Source: Shewanella sp. OMA3-2
Lineage (GTDB): Bacteria; Pseudomonadota; Gammaproteobacteria; Enterobacterales; Shewanellaceae
Assembly: GCF_021513195.1 (NCBI RefSeq)
Contig: NZ_CP090974.1
Coordinates: forward strand, 570,001 to 634,000
Direction of reading: 5' to 3'
Length of the DNA: 64,000 nt
A program made the translations under genes and the position numbers. Under the pieces are notes generated by a model, which saw nothing but the letters and a program-made list of their open reading frames with translations, ran no database searches and had not been told where the DNA came from. Positions within the stretch are counted from its first letter, which is position 1. The number at the start of each line of letters is the position of its first letter. Positions 28,711-37,826 of the stretch are shown in pieces.

Positions 28711-30066
28711 ATGGCTCAACATTTTGACTATATTGCTTTGGGTGCCGGCAGTGGCGGTATCGCATCAGCAAATCGTGCAGCAATGCGCGGCGCAAAAGTA
28801 TTAATTATTGAAGCAAAACATGTGGGTGGCACCTGTGTAAACGTAGGTTGTGTCCCTAAAAAAGTAATGTGGTATGGCGCCCACGTTGCTGAAGCCATTA
28901 ATCTTTATGCCAAAGATTATGGTTTTGATGTCACAGTGAATAAATTTGATTGGAACACCTTAGTTGATAATCGTGAAGCATATATTGGACGTATTCATGA
29001 AGCTTACGGCCGTGGTTTTGCTAGCAACAAAGTCACTCTGCTTAACGGCTATGGTAAGTTTGTTAATAACAATACTATCGAAGTAAATGGCGAACATTAC
29101 ACTGCCGACCATATTGTAGTGGCTACCGGCGGCGCACCGACTATTCCTGATATTCCTGGTGCAGAATACGGTATTGATTCAGATGGATTCTTTGAACTAC
29201 GTGAACAGCCAAAACGCGTTGCCGTGGTTGGTGCTGGCTACATTGCCGTTGAGTTAGCAGGTGTATTACACGCTCTGGGTAGCGAAACCCATTTAATGGT
29301 GCGTAAACATGCACCATTACGTAACTTTGACCCTATCTTAGTGGATGCGCTTGTTGAAGCAATGGCAACCGATGGGCCAACTTTACATACCAATAGTACG
29401 CCAAAGCAAGTGATTAAAAATGCTGATGCTAGCTTAACGCTAGAGCTTGAAAACGGTAATAGCATTACAGTCGACACGCTAATTTGGGCGATTGGTCGAT
29501 CACCTGCAACAAATAATATTGGTCTTGAAAATACTGATGTTACCCTTAATGCCAAAGGCTATGTGGTGACAGATGAGCAGCAAAATACTACCGCTAAAGG
29601 CATTTACTGTGTTGGCGATATTATGGAAGGTGGCGTTGAGCTGACTCCTGTCGCAGTTAAAGCGGGACGTTTATTGTCAGAGCGCTTATTTGGCCAAATG
29701 CCTAATGCTAAAATGGATTACAGCGTGATCCCTACGGTAGTATTTAGCCATCCTCCAATTGGGACTATGGGACTGACCGAACCAGAAGCCATTGAGCAGT
29801 ATGGTAAAGATAAAGTGAAAGTGTACACCTCAGGTTTTACCTCAATGTACACCGCTGTGACAGCGCACCGTCAAGCCTGTAAAATGAAGCTAGTATGTGC
29901 TGGTGATAATGAAGTTGTGGTAGGTATTCACGGTATCGGTTTTGGTATGGATGAAATTCTGCAAGGCTTTGGCGTTGCAATGAAAATGGGCGCAACCAAA
30001 GCAGATTTTGATTCAGTTGTTGCGATACACCCAACGGGTGCAGAAGAGTTTGTTACCATGCGCTAG
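28711..30066 (+). CDS. gor: Glutathione-disulfide reductase Gor
   Basis: 451 residues. An FAD/NADPH flavoenzyme that reduces oxidised glutathione. It has the N-terminal FAD site Gly-Ala-Gly-Ser-Gly-Gly-Ile, the redox pair in [13 protein letters not shown], and an NADPH site Gly-Ala-Gly-Tyr-Ile-Ala-Val-Glu. The C-terminal catalytic His-Pro-Thr-Gly-Ala-Glu-Glu is intact. A GGAG site precedes the ATG. A strong terminator follows about 85 bp downstream, so it is a one-gene unit. Confidence 0.97.
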   Translation: MAQHFDYIALGAGSGGIASANRAAMRGAKVLIIEAKHVGGTCVNVGCVPKKVMWYGAHVAEAINLYAKDYGFDVTVNKFDWNTLVDNREAYIGRIHEAYGRGFASNKVTLLNGYGKFVNNNTIEVNGEHYTADHIVVATGGAPTIPDIPGAEYGIDSDGFFELREQPKRVAVVGAGYIAVELAGVLHALGSETHLMVRKHAPLRNFDPILVDALVEAMATDGPTLHTNSTPKQVIKNADASLTLELENGNSITVDTLIWAIGRSPATNNIGLENTDVTLNAKGYVVTDEQQNTTAKGIYCVGDIMEGGVELTPVAVKAGRLLSERLFGQMPNAKMDYSVIPTVVFSHPPIGTMGLTEPEAIEQYGKDKVKVYTSGFTSMYTAVTAHRQACKMKLVCAGDNEVVVGIHGIGFGMDEILQGFGVAMKMGATKADFDSVVAIHPTGAEEFVTMR

Positions 30067-30595
30067 GTTTTTTTTACTGTGTTAATATTGGTGCTGTGGC
30101 AAACATAACTAACTTAACTGACAGTAAACAGATAGGTACATAATAGAAGAGGCGACCCGTGGGTTGCCTTTTTTGTCGTTAAATTCCTGACTTAACTAAA
30201 TGTATCTCAATATCATTAACATCAAAAAATAAGATAAGCATACCATCAGGAAATCAGTGCTATCGTCCTTAACCTCAAAGACAGCGCGATATTTTATAAT
30301 GTCATTCATTAGGTCACTATTGTGCTGTTTTCTGCATTAATACAACTTTATTGTAACCCCAGTTTGGGATGGCCGATAAACAATCAATTAAAGGCATCTA
30401 CACCAATAGCCGCATTAGTTTCATTGCTGGTTATGGTCACTCTTTTGCAGCCAGTTTCTACCTTAATAACATAAATCTGTTAGGAATAAATGGGGTAGAA
30501 TGAGTGACAACGGCATTGTAAGGATATAAATGACTATACAAATAAACGATAACTTTCAATAATGCTCTTCATCACCTTTAGCTGAACCTTATCAT
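30067..30595. other. Intergenic region gor to CYTH gene
   Basis: About 530 bp. It holds the gor terminator (30150-30174). A 44-codon frame from ATG 30369 to TGA 30503 reads as plausible protein, but it has no good ribosome-binding site and the opposite strand is also open. I do not call a gene here. Confidence 0.4.
30150..30174 (+). terminator. gor terminator
   Basis: AGGCGACCC/GGGTTGCCT stem followed by six T residues, 84 bp after gor. Confidence 0.85.
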
Positions 30596-31069
30596 ATGAC
30601 TGTCGAAATTGAACGTAAGTACCTTGTGCATAATGACCAATTTAAATCGCTTTCTCACCGCTCGAGCAGAATTGTTCAGGGGTATTTAAACTCTGAAAAA
30701 TCGCGCACTGTCAGAGTTAGAATAATGGGTGATCAAGGTTTTTTAACCATTAAGGGTATGAGTAACCAAGCCAGGTTATCACGCTTTGAGTGGGAAAAAG
30801 AAATCAGCGTACCAGAAGCACAAGACTTACTTAACTTGTGTGAACAAGGTGTAATTGATAAAACCCGATACTTAGTTGAATATCAAAACCAAGTATTTGA
30901 GGTTGATGAGTTTTATGGTGAGAATCAAGGTCTGATAGTGGCTGAGCTGGAACTAGAAAGTGAGCAGCAAATCGTGATTAAACCAGATTGGTTAGGTGAC
31001 GAGGTGACCGGCGATAATCGTTATTACAATTCTTCATTAATGAAGCAGCCATATAGCCAATGGGTATAA
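30596..31069 (+). CDS. CYTH-domain protein (triphosphate-binding, YgiF/NE1496-like)
   Basis: 157 residues, a single CYTH domain. It starts with the family signature Glu-Ile-Glu-Arg-Lys-Tyr-Leu-Val. It continues with basic strands (Arg-Val-Arg-Ile, Thr-Ile-Lys-Gly), Glu/Asp-rich strands (Glu-Val-Asp-Glu-Phe) and Glu-Leu-Glu-Leu, the charged tunnel that binds triphosphates with Mg. Bacterial single-domain members are usually inorganic tripolyphosphatases; the substrate here is not settled. It lies alone, convergent with the XRE regulator gene. Confidence 0.85.
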   Translation: MTVEIERKYLVHNDQFKSLSHRSSRIVQGYLNSEKSRTVRVRIMGDQGFLTIKGMSNQARLSRFEWEKEISVPEAQDLLNLCEQGVIDKTRYLVEYQNQVFEVDEFYGENQGLIVAELELESEQQIVIKPDWLGDEVTGDNRYYNSSLMKQPYSQWV

Positions 31070-31100
31070 GCTGTTATCGGCCGCATCTTTTTTAAACTAA

Positions 31101-31138
31101 TAACATGCCGTTTAAATTGATATTTAAACGGCATGTTA
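31101..31138. terminator. Perfect 17-bp hairpin between convergent genes
   Basis: TAACATGCCGTTTAAAT pairs perfectly with 31122-31138 around TGAT. It lies between the ends of the CYTH and XRE genes. There is no T-run after the stem, so it may work by Rho or RNA stability rather than as a classic intrinsic terminator. Confidence 0.55.
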
Positions 31139-31157
31139 ACTGCCGCAATATTTTGAC

Positions 31158-32685
31158 TTAACTATCATCACATAAACTTTTGCCCGCGGCATAGCAACTA
31201 GGCTGTCTTGGGCACACTGCGCCGCGTGAGCAAATCAAGCGGGCGTCGTTTTTAATGCCGCGTTCAATCCAATTAATGTTAAGAATTTTAGCCACACTGA
31301 TCAGATCTTGTTTGATGTGCCGTGGGATCACCACAGAGCCACCATTGGAGGCACACGCTTGTTTCAAGTCATTAGCAATCGACAATGAATCTTTACCTTG
31401 GGCATCAATAGCTGGATTCAAATCAATACCGGCACACAACACATGTGGATTGCCAGCTGAGTCTTCAACCTTGATAGATTCACAGCAATATATTCGAGGT
31501 TGATTACCGACATTAAGAATCGAAATTTGCGCTGAAGTACCAGATGAAGGCTCATTAATCATTCTGAACACCGCCCAGTGCTGACAAGGATCCTCAACTA
31601 AACGCATATTGCCCCACGGCAGCGGAATACCATTACCGCGATATACCGCTTTTAATTTGCCAGGCGCATAAGCATCAAAGAAATGCCAATGTGGATAAGG
31701 TGACACTACCGTCATACGGCGCATGGCGACCGATGCAGAAACCTGTAATTGCTTGTGCACACTAATTTCATAACCGTGACGGTCAAGTAATTGCCTAAAG
31801 GGAACCTTAGGACATAATAATGCGCCGGCAAAAAAGCTTGATTCAAAATCACGCCAGGCATGTAAAATATCTTGGGCGTTTAGGGTGTTTGATTGTGGAA
31901 TGCCGTTGTCATCACCTTCTTCTTTTCGCCCTGATGTCATGACTGACTTTAAACCATCTTTATTGTGTAATACACAATGACCAATATGCACAGCTAAATC
32001 ATATTTCAAACGATGAGGGCGATTTTTTAAAGTGTTGTTGAGGTAAATTGTGCGGGAGGCTCAAAAAAAGAGGTCACTAATTGACGTGAGCTGGCCCCCA
32101 TTTCATCACGAATTTCTTGCGGTGTGCGGTCAATCCACTTAATCACTAGCCCCATTCTGGCGGCAATGGTCAGCATGTCATCGGCCATTAATGGCATGCG
32201 TTTTAAACCAACATCTTCAGCGGCACGCTCTAAATCAGGAAAATGGTTTTGGTGATGTTCTTGGTGCGCGCGGATCAACAAGTGGGCAAATTGTCTGCCC
32301 GATGTCCGGTTTGCGACAGCATTTCGGGTATCGCGATTTGTAAAATATCATTAGAGAATAAAAAGCTTGGCTCTAGCGGCATACCACTAATGCCACCTTT
32401 ATTACCTTTTTCAGGCGTAATGGCGTGATCTTCTGGCACATCATCAAGAAACCAGCCCGCTTCTTTTTGAAAAACCACCGCAATAACCGCTAACATATCG
32501 GCACTTGGTACACGCTTACCACGTTCAATCATAGATAAATATGACACAGAAGGTGAGTTGTTAGCGTCCACCCGCATGCAGCGGGCAGATAAATCTTCCA
32601 TGGTTAAGTTATTGCGTTTACGCAAATTTCTTATCTTTGTGCCCAAAAAGTGGGTCTTTCGCATCAAGCTTTTATCATTTCTCAT
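31158..32685 (-). CDS. XRE-family regulator, DUF3612/ScfR-like (two frameshifts, reconstructed)
   Basis: Three adjoining frames form one protein: helix-turn-helix part from 32685, middle part to about 32046, and C-terminal part to 31158. One missing base near 32305-32308 and one near 32045-32049 (plus strand) break it; repair gives 509 residues. The XRE helix-turn-helix is near residues 15-70. The rest resembles the DUF3612 / short-chain acyl-CoA regulator (ScfR/RamB) group, which controls acetate and glyoxylate-cycle genes in several bacteria. The C-terminus has a Cys cluster (about eight Cys in the last 100 residues). It is divergent from a malate synthase G-like domain gene, which fits such a role. 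Confidence 0.8.
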
Positions 32686-32694
32686 TTTGTATAA

Positions 32695-32721
32695 TTCACA
32701 CTGTAAAATTTTTATTGTGAA
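32695..32721. promoter_or_regulatory. Inverted repeat between XRE regulator and malate synthase-like gene
   Basis: TTCACA-N15-TGTGAA with an AAAATTTT centre, in the divergent promoter region directly before the regulator start. It could be the regulator's operator; no second copy was found to support it. Confidence 0.3.
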
Positions 32722-32842
32722 ATTCTTTGTAAAAATAGCATAGACTAAAAATCAAGCTGTGAACAAGGCTTAAATTAAAAACTACTTTGAATCATTATAA
32801 ATAAAATAATGTGACCTACGATTAAAAGAAGAGGATAAGGCT

Positions 32843-33361
32843 ATGAACATGTCTACTCAAGCAAGCAAAACATCTACCCAAAACCTTAACCACTTCATTG
32901 GTGAGCAATTTGTGGCAACCACTAACCCATTGGACCGTTCTATTAATGCGAAAGAATTTTTAGACGCTCAATTTCCATTAGCGACAGGTTCACACCAAGA
33001 TGTGACTAGCTATGTGGTTTACTACACTCATTTGCTTGCATTTTTAAAAGATGGCACACAATGTGGCTTATTAAATCCCTGCCAGTTCGTTGCGCTAACG
33101 GGTCATAAAAGCGAGCCAACGTCAGTGGTATTAAAAAATAACGACACTCATATTGAAATTTGTTTTGACCGCCAAGGCGATATTGGTACAGATGATTTAG
33201 CACACATTGAAGATATTCAAATTGAAATGCCTATTAAGAATTTACCTACACCTTACAAACAGTGGATCAGCTTATTACACGCAAGCTGCAAGCCTACCGA
33301 AGGCCGTTGTAAAGTGTTTACCGCTAAAGATGGCAGTGATTACGCTATGCACCTGCGTTAA
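32843..33361 (+). CDS. Free-standing malate synthase G alpha/beta-domain homologue
   Basis: 172 residues; start has AGGATAAGG upstream. Residues 39-127 align by eye with the inserted alpha/beta domain of malate synthase G (GlcB). Matches are Phe-Leu-Asp then Pro-Leu-x-x-Gly-Ser-x-Gln-Asp-Val; Gln-Phe-Val; Leu-Lys-Asn-Asn-x-x-His-Ile-Glu; and Ile-Gly-x-Asp-Asp-x-Ala-His-Ile-x-Asp. Residues 158-172 (Phe-Thr-Ala-Lys-Asp-Gly-Ser, ending His-Leu-Arg) match the second half of the same domain. The catalytic barrel segment that lies between them in GlcB, and the rest of the enzyme, are absent, so it cannot be a malate synthase by itself. It is divergent from the XRE regulator. Role unknown. Confidence 0.75.
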   Translation: MNMSTQASKTSTQNLNHFIGEQFVATTNPLDRSINAKEFLDAQFPLATGSHQDVTSYVVYYTHLLAFLKDGTQCGLLNPCQFVALTGHKSEPTSVVLKNNDTHIEICFDRQGDIGTDDLAHIEDIQIEMPIKNLPTPYKQWISLLHASCKPTEGRCKVFTAKDGSDYAMHLR

Positions 33362-34918
33362 ACGTGTAGCTAACATTAGCGGATTAAGAAAAGCATTTTT
33401 GAAAGCCAGCGGGATAAAACCGCTGGCTTTTTCATTACTTGCTTGAGTTGCTTGGCCAAAAAAATTAGAGTGTTGGCTGACTCTGTTTGATGGAGTTGTT
33501 TGGTCGGCGATATAAAAGTTGATGGTTTGTTTACTCATCGATGTTGTGTTTTCTGACAGCTTACAGCGTAAAGTCACCGGATATTCAATTTGCTCACCTG
33601 GTTGAATATGGACTTTATTGTCGGTGATAAGGGTGAGAACGCAACCCTGATACAGGCTATCGACACCAATAATATAATCGACAGCTTGTTGGGTTTTATT
33701 ACGAATTTTGAGCTGATAGCTATTTTCGACAAACTCTCCAACTTCGCGATAGAGACTTTGGCGGTCTCGGATGACATTAAGTTGAATTAAGCTGCGATTG
33801 GCTAAGTCTACGATCATTAATGCGCACATAATGATCAACGCCAATGCGTATCCTAGCGCTTTTAACGATAGCTTTTTAGCTGGAATACTGGTTTTTGGGT
33901 TTGTATGGCTTTGAGCTATTTGACTTTGGGGAGCCAGAAGCGGTGGCGTTGGCTTTAGGGCATTCTCGCTGGTAAAACTGATTAAATTCGGTAAATAGCC
34001 AAATTTTTCCATCGTTTGATTACATGCATCGACGCAGGCGCCACAGTTGATACATTCGTATTGTAAACCATTGCGAATATCTATGCCTGTTGGGCAAACA
34101 TCGACACATAAATTACAGTCAACACAATCACCTAAATCGGTATTTTGCGAGCGTTTTCGTGGCCCTCTTGATTCGCCTCGGGCAGCATCATAGCTGACGG
34201 TTTTGGTATTTGAGTCAAACATAACGGCTTGAAAGCGCGAGTATGGGCAACAATGTAAACACATCATTTCGCGCATCCAACCGGCATTGATATATGTACA
34301 AAGTGCAAAAAACCATACCCAAACGCCAGTCCAAAAACCGCTAGATAAAGTGAAAATATCGATATATAACGTTCTGGCGGGCATAAAGTAACCCATAAAA
34401 CCACAACCAGTCACTAATGCGGTAAGGGCCCACAAACTGTGCTTGGTAACACGTTTACGGATTTTTGATACAGATAATGGCGCTTTATCTAATGCGGCAC
34501 GGTGATGGTGATTTCCTTCAACTTTAGCCTCTATCCACATAAACATAGCGGTCCAAGCGGTTTGAGGGCATAGAAACCCACACCATACTCTGCCCCAATA
34601 AACGGTCACAAAAAACAACGCAAATGCCGCCGCCATAAACATCCAGGCTAGAATGGTAAAGTCTTGTGGCCATAAGGTGATATTAAAAAAGAAGAACTGT
34701 TGCTGGGTTACATCAAGTAAAATAGCCTGCCGGCCTTGATAGCTTATAAAGGGTAATAAAAAGAAAACGGCTATCAGTAAAGTATTACTGTATTTTCTGA
34801 TCCGCTGATATACACCGTATTGTTCACGCACATGAATTTTGCCTGAGGGAGGGGAGCTGACATTCACAATCGGGATGCGTTGGGATGAAGTTAATCGACT
34901 TAATTCTGATGCTGACAT
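33275..34918 (-). CDS. ccoG: Cytochrome c oxidase accessory protein CcoG (RdxA/FixG)
   Basis: A membrane iron-sulfur protein needed for copper delivery and assembly of cbb3-type oxidase. It has several membrane segments, then two 4Fe-4S motifs (Cys-x2-Cys-x2-Cys-x3-Cys-Pro around Asp-Cys-Val-Asp-Cys-Asn-Leu-Cys, and Cys-Ile-Asn-Cys-Gly-Ala-Cys). A further membrane segment and an Ig-like periplasmic end follow. As written it has 547 residues and reads through a terminator into the neighbouring gene. One extra base in the seven-A run at plus 33458-33464 would end it at a TAA (33437-33435) just before the terminator, at 494 residues. I think 33435 is the true end. A sigma-54 promoter lies upstream; ccoNOPQ are not in the window. 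Confidence 0.9.
   Translation of the reverse strand: MSASELSRLTSSQRIPIVNVSSPPSGKIHVREQYGVYQRIRKYSNTLLIAVFFLLPFISYQGRQAILLDVTQQQFFFFNITLWPQDFTILAWMFMAAAFALFFVTVYWGRVWCGFLCPQTAWTAMFMWIEAKVEGNHHHRAALDKAPLSVSKIRKRVTKHSLWALTALVTGCGFMGYFMPARTLYIDIFTLSSGFWTGVWVWFFALCTYINAGWMREMMCLHCCPYSRFQAVMFDSNTKTVSYDAARGESRGPRKRSQNTDLGDCVDCNLCVDVCPTGIDIRNGLQYECINCGACVDACNQTMEKFGYLPNLISFTSENALKPTPPLLAPQSQIAQSHTNPKTSIPAKKLSLKALGYALALIIMCALMIVDLANRSLIQLNVIRDRQSLYREVGEFVENSYQLKIRNKTQQAVDYIIGVDSLYQGCVLTLITDNKVHIQPGEQIEYPVTLRCKLSENTTSMSKQTINFYIADQTTPSNRVSQHSNFFGQATQASNEKASGFIPLAFKNAFLNPLMLATRLTQVHSVITAIFSGKHFTTAFGRLAACV
33402..33432. terminator. Bidirectional terminator
   Basis: AAAGCCAGCGG/CCGCTGGCTTT, an 11-bp perfect stem with a seven-base loop and T-rich exit on both strands. 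It separates the malate synthase-like gene from ccoG. The ccoG frame as written runs through it. Confidence 0.85.
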
Positions 34919-34951
34919 ATTGTTTTCCTAAAATGACATTACGTCGATATA

Positions 34952-34969
34952 TAGCAATAGGTAAGCCAA
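34952..34969 (-). promoter_or_regulatory. Sigma-54 promoter of ccoG
   Basis: On the minus strand TTGGCTTACCTATTGCTA fits the -24/-12 pattern: GG at 34967-34966, ten bases, GC at 34955-34954. It is 34 bp before the ccoG start. Confidence 0.65.
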
Positions 34970-35029
34970 GATGTTTTTTAGTTATGCACTTGATTTAAAA
35001 TGATAAATTATTAGCTTGCTTGATGGTGT

Positions 35030-35065
35030 GTCACGATATATCGCTATTTGGCGATATATCGTGAC
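35030..35065. promoter_or_regulatory. Perfect 15-bp inverted repeat, putative enhancer site
   Basis: GTCACGATATATCGC, six bases, then its exact reverse complement. It lies 63-99 bp upstream of the -24 element of the ccoG sigma-54 promoter. A shorter relative occurs upstream of yeiH (36618-36635). The gene between the two sites encodes a sigma-54 activator, the likely binder. Confidence 0.65.
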
Positions 35066-35125
35066 TTGGTGACTGTGATGTTTAAGTCTGCGGTAAGATT
35101 GATCTGATATTTACTCGGCGTGAGG

Positions 35126-36566
35126 CTAACGCTCAATACCCAGTTTTTTCATCCGCGAACGCAATGTGCTTGGCGGTAATGCCAGCATCGCCGCCGCGCC
35201 ATTTGGGCCTGATATCCGCCATTGAGTCAATTCTAATGTGTCGATAATATGCGCAGTTTCGGCTTCTACCATGGTCATGGGCTGCTTAATGTGGGGGTTG
35301 CTTCCTTTGAGTGTCGGCAGTACCAGACTATCAAAGGTTAGCGTGTTGTCGTGGGTTATAATGATTTCTCTTTCAATTAAATTTTGCAGTTCACGTACAT
35401 TTCCGCCAAGGATATTGTTGTAATTTGTGTAAGCCTTTTGCGCTCACTTTAGTTATTTTTTTTCCGAGTTTTTGACTGAGTGATGCGACCAAATCACTCA
35501 CCAAGTTAGGTAAATCTTCTTGTCGATCGCGCAGAGGAGGAACTTGAATAGGGAAAACATTAAGGCGGTAAAATAAGTCCATCCTAAATAACCCTTGCTC
35601 TACACGGGTAGGTAAATCATGGTGAGTTGCCGCAATAAGGCGAATATTAACTTTAATGGTTTCGCTGCTACCAACACGCTCAAAAGATTGCTCTTGAATA
35701 ACACGTAATAGCTTTGACTGTGCTTCAAGACTGAGTTCAGCTATTTCATCTAGAAATAGCGTGCCGTTATGGGCTAATTCAAAGCGGCCTTTACGTCGAC
35801 TAATTGCCCCTGTAAATGCGCCTTTTTCATGGCCGAATAACTCACTTTCTAAAATGGATGCCGAAAACGCAGCGCAATTGACGCTCACCATGGGGTGGTT
35901 TTTTCGGTGGCTTAATTGGTGCAGGCTTCGCGCGACTAATTCTTTTCCTGTGCCATTTTCACCGCAAATTAATACCGTGCTATCGGTATTGGCAACAAGA
36001 TTAATTTGTTGGGTTAAATGGTTTATCGCTTTACTGTTGCCAGACAAACCCATAGCCCCTTGCTTACCTTGCAGTTCGGTGAGTAAGTATTGATTCTCTG
36101 AGGTTAATCGCTCTGATAGTGCCTGTACTTGTGCCAGGGCATTACGTAATGAATCTTCGGTGTGTTTTTGAATGCTCACATCTCGAAATATGGCGATAAC
36201 ACCAATTAGAATATTGTTATCATAAACCAGGGTTGAACTATAATAAACAGGGAAATAACTGCCATCTTTACGCCAGAACACATCATCACTGACTTGGCGG
36301 GCAATACCGTCATGCAGAGTACGATATATAGGACAATCTTGGTGAGGATAAGGGCTGCCATCGGCATGACTATGATGGTGACAATTATGGATGTTTTTGC
36401 CGATTAACTCTTCACTATGCCACCCCGTCATGAGTTCTGCCGCAGGGTTAATGAAAACGGCATTACCCTGAAGATCAAAGCCATATACCCCTTCCGTCAT
36501 CGCATTGAGCAGTAACGTATTCTTAGGTAAAAAATGGCTGGTGGCTAGGCTAGTTTTTTCGGTCAT
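35126..36566 (-). CDS. PAS-domain sigma-54-dependent activator (frameshifted, reconstructed)
   Basis: A PAS domain (about 15-130) carries an unusual Cys62-His-His-His-Ser-His67 ... Cys78 cluster. A coiled linker follows, then an AAA+ domain with Gly-Glu-Asn-Gly-Thr-Gly-Lys-Glu, an intact GAFTGA loop and Phe-Leu-Asp-Glu-Ile-Ala. The frame breaks near plus 35400-35405 at Tyr-Pro-Trp-Arg. Adding two bases (or removing one) continues with Gly-Asn-Val-Arg-Glu-Leu and a Fis-type helix-turn-helix ending at TAG 35128-35126, for 480 residues. There is no receiver domain, so it senses its signal directly. Shared inverted repeats suggest it controls ccoG and yeiH. Confidence 0.88.
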
Positions 36567-36617
36567 ATGTAAACTTATAAAAATTCATCAGCAAGATATT
36601 TTTGTCATTATAGTTAA

Positions 36618-36635
36618 GTCACGATATTTCGCGAC
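36618..36635. promoter_or_regulatory. Inverted repeat upstream of yeiH
   Basis: GTCACGATATTTCGCGAC is an 18-bp near-palindrome sharing the GTCACGATAT half-site with the perfect repeat at 35030-35065. It lies between the divergent activator and yeiH genes, about 180 bp before yeiH. It is probably a second site for the same activator. Confidence 0.55.
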
Positions 36636-36815
36636 CTAAATCGAATGCTCATTATAATCGATGCGATTATGTTGAGTTTTATGAGAAATTGCATCTTGGT
36701 AGAGGTTGCCGCGCTAGCACTCATTTGCATATCAGTTGAAAATATCCACTATAAACATCGTTTGGGGACAATCAAGTTGCTACAATAACGCATTGCTTTT
36801 TTAAAGTGTTATTCC

Positions 36816-37751
36816 ATGACTAACTTATCTAATCCACATTATAAAATGTGGTTGTTTGTTGCAGTGGGCTTGTTATGCCTCACGCCGTTAATATCTTCTC
36901 CGGTAGCCTTACTCATAGGATTTACCTTGGCGAGTGTCGGTTTAGTGCCTGACAGTATTGATTTAGGCAAGTGGACTAAAAAGTTATTGGCGTATTCGAT
37001 TGTTGGTTTGGGTTTTGGGATTAACTTACCCGAGGCGATTGACGCCAGTAGTAATAATCTTGGCCTGATAGTGGGGTCTATTTTCTTTACGTTAATTCTA
37101 GGTTACGGCCTAACACGGTTGATGGGCTTAGACAGTAAAACTGGGCATTTAATCAGTTGTGGTACCGCTATTTGTGGTGGTAGTGCTATTGCAGCAGTGG
37201 CTCCGGCGATTAATGCTAAGAATGATCAAATTGCGGTATCGTTAGCCTGCGTATTTTTACTCAATTCAATTGCCTTGTTTGTGTTTCCAACGATTGGTCA
37301 TGCGCTGCAATTGTCTCAATATGATTTTGGCGTATGGAGCGCAATTGCTATTCATGACACTTCGTCGGTTGTGGGGGCCGCAGCTGCCTATGGTGATGAA
37401 GCATTAAAAATTGCCACCACAGTTAAATTAGCCAGAGCATTATGGATAATTCCCATCGCATTATTAAGTGCTATTGCCTTTGGTGGTGATAAAAGCAAAA
37501 TTACCATCCCATTTTTTATTCTATTTTATTGTGTCGCGATTCTGGTGGCGTACTTTATCCCCCAAGGCCAACCGGTTTATAACCTATTGTTTGCTGCGTC
37601 TAAACAAGTGTTAGTGTTGTGCTTATTTTTAATTGGTGCGGCGATTACAGTGAAAAAAATGCGTGCCAATGGCCCTAAACCGTTATTGTTAGGTGTGCTG
37701 TTATGGTGTGCTATTGGTGGTAGTTCATTGTTTTACATTGTTAAATTTTAA
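36816..37751 (+). CDS. YeiH/UPF0324 family membrane transporter
   Basis: 311 residues with about ten membrane segments, in the YeiH (UPF0324) family often annotated as putative sulfate exporters. The conserved Gly-Thr-Ala-Ile-Cys-Gly-Gly-Ser-Ala-Ile motif is at about residue 120, followed by a conserved His-Asp-Thr-Ser-Ser-Val region. Substrate is not proven for the family. It is divergent from the PAS/sigma-54 activator and followed 75 bp later by a DUF1971 gene. A TTGCTA box near 36777 resembles a -12 element, but spacing to the nearest GG is 11 rather than 10, so I do not call a sigma-54 promoter here. Confidence 0.85.
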   Translation: MTNLSNPHYKMWLFVAVGLLCLTPLISSPVALLIGFTLASVGLVPDSIDLGKWTKKLLAYSIVGLGFGINLPEAIDASSNNLGLIVGSIFFTLILGYGLTRLMGLDSKTGHLISCGTAICGGSAIAAVAPAINAKNDQIAVSLACVFLLNSIALFVFPTIGHALQLSQYDFGVWSAIAIHDTSSVVGAAAAYGDEALKIATTVKLARALWIIPIALLSAIAFGGDKSKITIPFFILFYCVAILVAYFIPQGQPVYNLLFAASKQVLVLCLFLIGAAITVKKMRANGPKPLLLGVLLWCAIGGSSLFYIVKF

Positions 37752-37826
37752 TCTTTAGCTTTTAAGTTGTAAATTTGATGTATGATGCTTTAGCGTTAGT
37801 CGACTTTTCTTTTTTGCAGGATTTTA

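Noticed and set aside
36771..36795. Sigma-54 promoter before yeiH
   Set aside because: The TTGCTA box is good, but the nearest GG is 11 bases away instead of 10, so the match fails as written.
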